Below, in pieces: positions 54,301-63,300 of a stretch of 64,000 nt of DNA. The translations under genes and the position numbers were made by a program. Below the pieces are notes generated by a model that worked only from the letters and a program-made list of their open reading frames with translations, did not search any database and was not told the DNA's origin. The stretch comes from Labia minor (taxonomy: Eukaryota; Arthropoda; Insecta; Dermaptera; Spongiphoridae). Position 1 is the first letter of the stretch. Each line of letters begins with the position of its first letter. Location: the NCBI GenBank assembly GCA_963082975.1, contig OY720345.1, forward strand, positions 17,944,491 to 18,008,490, given 5' to 3'.

Positions 54301-57300
54301 ATGTGTCCTGCCCTCCGTAGCCTTCTCGATTTTATAATTCTAACTATTTCTGGAGATGCTTAGAGGTCATGAAATTCCTCGTTATGCAGTCTATGTCCAT
54401 TCCCTTGTGACTTCATCTTTCTTTGGCCCATAAATGCTTCGCAGAATCCTAGTCTCAAATACTCTAAATCTACTCTCGTCACCTAAGGTCTTAGACCATG
54501 CCTCAAATTCATATAATACAACCGGTAAAATAATTGTTTTATATATTTTAACTTTTATCCCCTTTGATAATAATTTTGATACGATAAGCCCCTTTATTGC
54601 ATGATAACAGGCGTTTCCCGATTGTAACCTCTCTTTAAACTCATCTCGAATATTATTATCTTTCGTTATCACAGAACCTAAGTATTTAAATTTTTCTACA
54701 TTTTCAAATTCTATATCTTGTATATTAAGATTTTGTGTGTGTGTTAATACTATTCCTCTCTGTTACTAAATACTGTCTTAGCATTATTAATTTTTAGTCC
54801 CATCTCTTTTCCTGCTTCAATTAATTTTTCTACACTATCTATAATTGCAATTGCCGAATCTCCTTTTATATTTAAGTCGTCTACGTAACCTAATACTTGA
54901 ATTTTTTTGTTTAATTCGATTCCGTTTGACCTCTCCCCAATTTGTCTAATTACATACTCCAGAACTAAATTAAATAAAATTGGTGATAATGCGTCTCCTT
55001 GTTTTAACCTATTTCGAATTTCGAAATTATAAATTATAAATTTGATTATAATATAATATATAATATATATATATAATAATAAATATATTGAATATTCAAT
55101 AAATAAAGAAAATAGTATGGGTATTCCTTTATACTTTTATATATTTTTAATTATTATCTTAATAATTCTTTGCAGTTTAAACTAATCTATAGCCTTTTTT
55201 TATTATTTTATAGATAGAATTAATTTTGAGATATTAGGAATTTTCATTTTATAATTTAGTTAGTTTTATTTAATGAAAATTAATGTGTATTTTTTTTAAT
55301 ATTTTAATGTTAGATTAACGGTAGAAGAGAAAATTTGTTAAATATAAATTTTATTTAGTTTAAAACTAATAACTAACTATCCAATATATATAAAATGAAA
55401 GCATGAAATATATATAATTTTTTTTCTATTTTTTAAAAATTCTTTCTCTCTTCTTCTTTTTCCAACTCTCACTTTCTTACACACATATACGTCTCTAAAA
55501 AGAGAAAACTTTATAAAGGGCCTATCTCTATTCTTATTCTTATTTTCATTTCATATTTTAAAAGTTATTTTCATTCATTAAACTATCCTCTGTTTTTCCA
55601 TACAGAAAAATAGATATTAATAAATAAATATTTGATAATATATAATATTTGTTTTATAAATAACTTATATTTATTATTATAATTGAATTATCGTATAAAT
55701 TAACTTTGAGGTTAAGTTTGAGGTTTGGAAATACTTTTAAAAAGTAAAAATTAAAAGAATGGCATTGTCGTTATTTTTTAATTATGAAATATTTTGTAAT
55801 AGAATCTATTTTCATTTATTATAATAATTTTAGTATAATATAAAATGATAAACTCTAAGATAGGCCCTGAAATGAAATTGAATGTTATTTTAGAGTGACA
55901 TTAGACTGGTTTTTGTTTTTTGTTTTTCTGCATGGATGCTTTTCCTTTTGTTCGGTATTTAGTTAATTGATTTATTTGTTTAATTATTTTTTTTATATAT
56001 TGGAATTGATTGCAACTTGTAAATTCAGCTGCATTTTTCCGTGGGGGGTGGGGGGTTGGGGTTGGGGGCTGTAATCCCTATATGGGGGGCCCCGATTACC
56101 CCACCCACTGCCACCGCGCCGTCGTCATCTTCGTCCGCTCCGTCCGTCCCATTGGGAACACATACAGTTTTTATGTCCTATCTAGTGCCGGCACCAAAAC
56201 AGCTGACGCTTGAGCGACAGTTAAATAAATGTGTCCTGATTGGGTGGAACCCGCCGGAGAATTGTCCACCAGGCGTCATTGACTCCTATCACGTCTACGT
56301 CGATGGAGTTCTTAAGACCACCGTGAAAGCCTCCGAGAGAACGAGAGCTCTTGTCGAAGGTGTCGACTCGACGAGGGTAAGTCACCCTACAACTTTTTAT
56401 CTCTACTAAATTACTTTATTAATAGGAATTAATATTCATACTCCACTCTCCCTTCACTTTCATTATTATTATTATATACCTATTACCATATTATTTAGGC
56501 TCTTTTTGAAATGACATATTCATTAAGTTAGGATGAAAAATAATGAAGTTCTGCTGAGTGGAATGGAAGAGGGTGGGTTTGTTGTGGTGGGTTCAAACGC
56601 ATCTCCATGGTCATGTTCATGGAGATGCGTTTGACATGGATTAGAAAACTTTTAACTCTCTATGTTAGTAATATGTTGGAAAAATGTTTAGATATATTAT
56701 ATATTATTTAGGCTCTCTTTTTGGGAAAAAAAGAATAAGGATTATAGAGAGATTATCTATTATACTCCTCCTTAATTCAAATCTTAAAAAAAACTAAGGT
56801 GAAGTCGGGTAAGGTCTGACCGGTTTTTGATAAGTTCGACTATTTTATTTATTTTGAAAATTATGTTTAAAATATTCAGCCTTATGTTGCTATAATCGCA
56901 ACTAACATTCTTTAATTTGCATTGACTTAAACACAAACCTGTATTGGAAAAATTACAACTTATTAAAATCAAAAAATCTAGTAACTATTCTGGACTATCC
57001 ATATACGTCCGTAAGCAGCCGTTTAAAGCTCATTGAAATCAATGTCCTTACGCCTTGGGGCAAAATCGGAATTCTTCATTCATCATTTATAAAATGCTTT
57101 TTACTAGATTAAAAAAAGGTTGCTTAATTTCAAAGTTCTTATAGATTTATAAAGAGTGATTTGTGTTTGTACTTAGATAATGCTTCTTCAAATGTCTCAG
57201 CCGAATACGCTTTTCGATTAGTTTTTCTCAAGTAATTTCGAACCAGTTTGGGTATAAAAATAATTATAATTAAATAATTTGGCTAAGAAACCAGAAAAAG

Positions 57301-60300
57301 TAAAAAATCCTTGAAATTTATGCAGAGATCTGACTGCTCCGAACTTGCTTTCGAGGTATTTACACAGGTTTTAAAAACAGAAATATTAATTCTCAACGAC
57401 TGATATCTAGTTTGAAGAATGCTTAATAATTAACAGATTTCTACTCCTTTGTCTACGTAATGTAATGAATATTAGAATAGATTTTAAGCGTTTACAATCT
57501 TGCCCCACTCTATCTTATATTTCTGTCAATGCTAGTCAATGCTGGAATATCATAAAAGTAAAACCAGCTATGTATACAATTTCAAACAATTTTGTTGTAA
57601 AAATATATATCAATAAATAACAATCTAAGTTTTCCAATGGTGCATTGTAAAGGCGTTTGATGACCAGTGGTGCATAAACTATTTTCACTTGCGCCCCTCA
57701 TTTTATAATCATTACCCATTATTTTATCCCTGAATAGACAGTATTTTTAAAGTAAAATTATTTTAGGATATGTTACATTTAGTACCAAACTTTTACAAAA
57801 ATTGCATGTTTCTGTCTTTTGAGAGATTTGAATATAGATAATTTATAAAACAATATATTTTTTTATTCAAAATACCCCAAAAAGTTATCAAAAGACTATG
57901 TAAGCTATGATTTTAATATAGCGATGCCCTATCATATACCATAACTATAAATAAATGAATAAACAATAATCTATCTATCTATATATGATTCTTAAAGTTC
58001 TTGTTCTTCTCCAAATGTCCCCATCCAATTTTTATTTTTTCTCATCTCTCTTACGAGAAGGGACTTCTTACATTGTCCTTTGTCTTACAAACCTGTCGTT
58101 TCTCAATCAGTCTTCCTACAAACACAAATTTCTCATAAGTCTTTCTTCTCCCATTCTTACTCCTGCCCATTACAACCTTCTCAATTTTATTACTCTAACT
58201 ACTTATGTCTGGAGATACATAGAGATTATGCAATTCCTCGTTATAGTCTCTGCTATTTGAAAACAAAACAATAATAAACAGTAAAATAGAAAACATTCAA
58301 AAGAGTATTGAGATATTTTTATTGTTATTGTTTGTAGCCTCATCGAATAAGTGTACGTTCAATCACGCCGAATCGTCGAACTTCGCGAGACGCTGCCTGT
58401 ACAATGGTTATTGGCAAAGACGTACCCCAGGGACCAAATCAGGTAAAAATAATAAATATATTATATTATAAAAAAAATACTTTAAACAAATAATATTAAT
58501 AATTTTTTATCATAAACATAAACATAACTTAATTTGAACATAACAAACAATAAAGTGTGTGGAAAGTACAACAATAGGTACTGCCTTAGGGCATAGGTGG
58601 CACTGAGATCGTCTACATGCAGCGCCCTCAGTAAATAGAAACTTTAAATTACAAAATTTGAATTATTTCCTACAATATATATATATATATATATATGTAT
58701 TGACCTTTCTTTAATTATTTTTATTAATTACCTATTAATAATAATTATTTTCAAATATTAATTTGACATCATCAAAGCATATTGATGCTTATTCCTAGTC
58801 CAATAATCTTGAGCTTGAGAGATCGAACCTCACAAAGTTCACTTTTTTTAAGATTAAATCATAAATACAAAGACTGTTCATTTAAAAAAAAAAAATAATA
58901 AAATATAATTCTTTCAATATTTGAATTGAAATTGATTTTGTCTGTAAGGTGCGTGCGCACCATGTTACAAGTACTTCGGCGGTGATTACATGGTTGCCGT
59001 CCAATTCTAATCATCAGCATGCCGTTTGTGTTAATAATGTAGAAGTACGAACTGTTCGGCCCGGAGTTTATCGACATACAATCACAGGTAAATGAAAATC
59101 ATAACCGCCCCATTCATCGGTTGTATTATTATCAAATAATAATAAATCTCTATTTTGGTTTGTAGGTCTCTCGCCAAATACCGTTTACCGAGTAACGGTA
59201 AGAGCAAAGAATATTCGCGGACCTCATTACGATGATAAAAATTCGCAACAGCAAGCGGAACGGGCACAGTCGCACATCGACTTTCGAACCCTTATCAAAG
59301 GTAGTGGTAGCCCGGAAACACAACTGAGATCCATTCTTAATATCTCTCTTTCTCTCTCTCTCTCTATTGCTTAATCAAATACATTTTCATACTATATATA
59401 TTATTACTATTCATATTAAAATTAACTAAAAATAAATCAAAAAATTTAAAATAAATAATTTTTTATTATTAAAAATTTCAGATTGTTTTGGTTTATATTA
59501 TTTAGTATGATAACCCATTGAATAGTGATTTTCTAAGTGTCATAAATTACAATTTATACTAATGTATTTATTTGTTTTAAACTAATATTTATCTTCATTT
59601 CATATTATTAAAAATTTAACGTTATTGAATATGGAATTTATATTTTTCACCTCCTTTGAATTTACTTATTTTTATTTTAAAGTACCTGGTCCACCGAGTC
59701 AATAAAAAAAATTATTCCTTATTATATCGGGTTTAACCGCAGTTCAAATAATTTAAAAGAACATAAATTAAAAAAAATAGTCATAAAACATACAGCCCTT
59801 AATCGTGCACTGAAAGAAAAGTATGGCCTGTGGATATAACATAATATATATTTCTTTATTTGATTTATTTGATTTATATTTATAATATTTTTATTTAAGG
59901 ATGTACTATCTGACGTAGTTGCTGACGTTATTTAAATTTCCTATTTTAAATTAAGAAAAAAACTAATAAAGATGATTATCTATGGTGTGAATTTCAAAAA
60001 AATCCTTAGAGCGGTTTAATATTTCAAAAATACAAATATATATATATAATTTTTGCTAGTATAATAAGATAAGATATATAGGTATATACTAAATATTATT
60101 TTGAAACAAATAAATAAAAACTATTTTAAATTATTCAATACTTAAACCAGGGATTTTCAAACTTTTTGAAGTTGGTACCATACAAACATCCATCAAAAAA
60201 TACGAACTAAAGTGAGTTCGTTACTAAAAATAACTGTACTGTAGGTACCTAAGTCAGGTTATAAGGTACTACAGTTTGAGAATCTCTGTCTTAAATAATA

Positions 60301-63300
60301 TGTATAATATTAATATTTATAAAAAAAATATATATTTTTTGTATCGAATTTATACTTTTGAGCATATTATATTCTTTTATTTGTTTAGTATATGTGATTT
60401 ATGATATAACTTTTAATTAAATATTTACACATAATTCTTCTATTTTTTGTGTATTTATTAAATTTTTGATTATTTTTATATTTATTATTTCACAAACGAA
60501 ATACAAACGATTTTTTTGTTTTTATATTATATTATACATATTACAGATATAAACTTTATATATATATATATCTCAATGTTTTAATTTTTTCTTCTTCTTG
60601 TTCATGTTTTTGATGTTGTTGTTATTGTTGTTGTTCTATCCGTTTTCTTTTCTTGCATGGCTGGGACATATTAAAAAAAAAATAAAGGTTGCCGAGGTGA
60701 ATCTTTTTTTCTATTTTTTTATTTTAATTCATTTTGAAAGTAAATAAAGGAAATAATTTAATAGAATTGAATCCCTGAGCAAAAATAAAATAAAATTAAG
60801 GTTATTTTTTTATTTTTTTATTTTTGATTAAGATAGTTAATTTCGTTCAGCATTTCTAATAAAATAATACATTCATTTTATTTAATTTTTACATTTTAAA
60901 AAAGTAAACCAGAGAGTTTCTAAATAAGTTTATTTTTTTCTAGTTGATTTTTATAAATCAAGTCAATACATATAATTACTTAATTTAAATAAATTATTTA
61001 TATTTTTAAATTCTTGAAATATAAACATCTTTACTTTTTTTTAATTTTTTTAATAAAATTAAACAAAAAATATGTTCAAAAATACATAATTTTAAAATAA
61101 TTTTATTTTTAATAATAATTTTAAAATAATTTTATTTTTAATAATAATTTTATTAATAAGTATTATAAATATTTACCGATGTCTTTAAAATTTTTTGTTT
61201 TAAAGATTTTACTTGTATATTAAGGATTACAAAATATTATACAATAGACGAATAGACCAATTCGATTATAATTGTTTTATAACAAAACATGCTGAATACC
61301 CAAAATAGATGAACAAATTCAAATTGCCTTTATTTACATTCGAATGAAACCATTTGCAAGCTTTGCATGCAGCTCTAAAGATGTTTTGATCTTTTAATTC
61401 TTACTTACAAATATAAAACAAAAAACAAAATAACTTACATATACATTGATACATTATTTATATTATATAATTGTGCACGAGCTCTTAATTAATGATTAGA
61501 ATATTTATAAAATATTTGGGTTGATTTGGTTGACACGGTGGGGGCCGCCCATGAATGCCGAACTTTTTTTCTCATTGATTCGGCACTTGGGTTGTTGCCC
61601 CTGAATGGATCCTTCTAGGTTTGCCGGATCCACCCACCGACGTCCAAGTGGAGCCCGGGCCACAGGACGGGACTCTTCTCGTCACCTGGTTACCGTCCAC
61701 TCACGGACAAGCACCCAACTCCTTGATGAATACCAACATCACCGGATATGCTGTGTTCGCTGATGGAAAAAAAGTCACCGATGTTGATAGCCCAACAGGT
61801 AAGATATTCTTTCCCACTCCCATGGAATCGGAATTTATATAAAATCTATTTATTTTTTTATTTTAGGCGATCATGCATTAATTGATATTGGAAAATTAAT
61901 TGGTCTGAACCCTAAACAAGTGACAGTTCGAACAAAATCAAGAGATAGTCAGTTATCGGCTGATAGTCAACCAACTCCAATTCCTGCATTGAAATCACGT
62001 TCAACAAAAGTAAGTGATTTCAACAGAAATATTTAATTCAATTCAATTATTTATTACTCTTATTACAAGCTTCATTTTATTTGTATAATTGTTTAACATA
62101 GTGATTCTCTACCTGAGCGATCGAGATCTTAAATTTGACTATAAGCTTTGGGGGGGGGGGGCGAAATAATTTTCAACTCTATTTTGCGACCAGACGCTTT
62201 TTTTCAATATGTTTCTAAAAAAAGGTAAGATGATTTTGCGATCTGAAACTCGATTTGTCAATATGGTTCTAAGTATCACCAAGTGTACCTACCTTATATT
62301 AGGGATTATCATGCAATTTTTATCTTTTAAAATTTATAGGGGGGGGGGGCGAATTATGAAGCCGGCCTTACGAAGTGGGCGTTTTGTTCAAAAAGGTTGA
62401 GAAACACTAGTTTAACATAAAGTATAATGATCAAGAATTTTTTTTTTTAAATTTTGTTAAAACCATATTGAGCTCATTTTTTATATATTAATTATCAGGA
62501 ATCATCTACAAACATCTCAAAATTCAGTCAAATAATATATATCTAGGTATATATAAATTATATCTAATCTATTCGACTAATTAAAATATTGTTGTACTCA
62601 ATTTATTGAAAATATTGATATTTTTATTAGCGATTAATAAATTTGTAATAAATCCTCAATTAATATTGTTGTAAGTATGTTTTAATTAATTTATAAATAT
62701 TTTGATTAAATAAATACTCATTAATTATGTTTTGATCAAAATTATTAAATCATATTTTTTTATATTAAATGAAAATAGTGGTTATCTGCCTAACACAGAT
62801 GTTTCACCAATTGTATATCTTTCAGGGTAAAATTTAAATTTAAATTTAAGATTAATTTAAATGAACTTTTATCTATTGTAAGAATTATTTATACATAATC
62901 TATGCTTAGTTTAAATTTTAATGATTAAATTTTAACAATTTATTTTATATTTGATATTGCTCTCATTTTTCCATATATATATATAATATATATAAAGGAT
63001 GTCCAGGAAGTAAGAATGAATTTCAATTTGGCGCCATTTTATCATACGACGATTGGCAACCCTGGTTTTAATTATGTTTATTACAACAATGCTCAGCTAT
63101 CACTATACTAACAGATAACAAACATAATGGCACCAGGGTTGCCAATTCTTGTATGATAAAATGGTGCCAAATTGATACTTTCTTACTTTCTGGACATCCT
63201 TTGTATATATATATTAATATATGCCAAATATCAAATTTAGACTATTAATTTTATTTATATTTATATAATTAATTTAATCTAAAGCCTATGCTAACATGTA

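Noticed and set aside
56010-56213. Open frame AAFFRGGWGVGVGG... as continuation of exon 13
   Set aside because: It is the phase-1 continuation from the AG at 56028, but it meets a stop before the FN3 domain; the FN3 coding frame is different.
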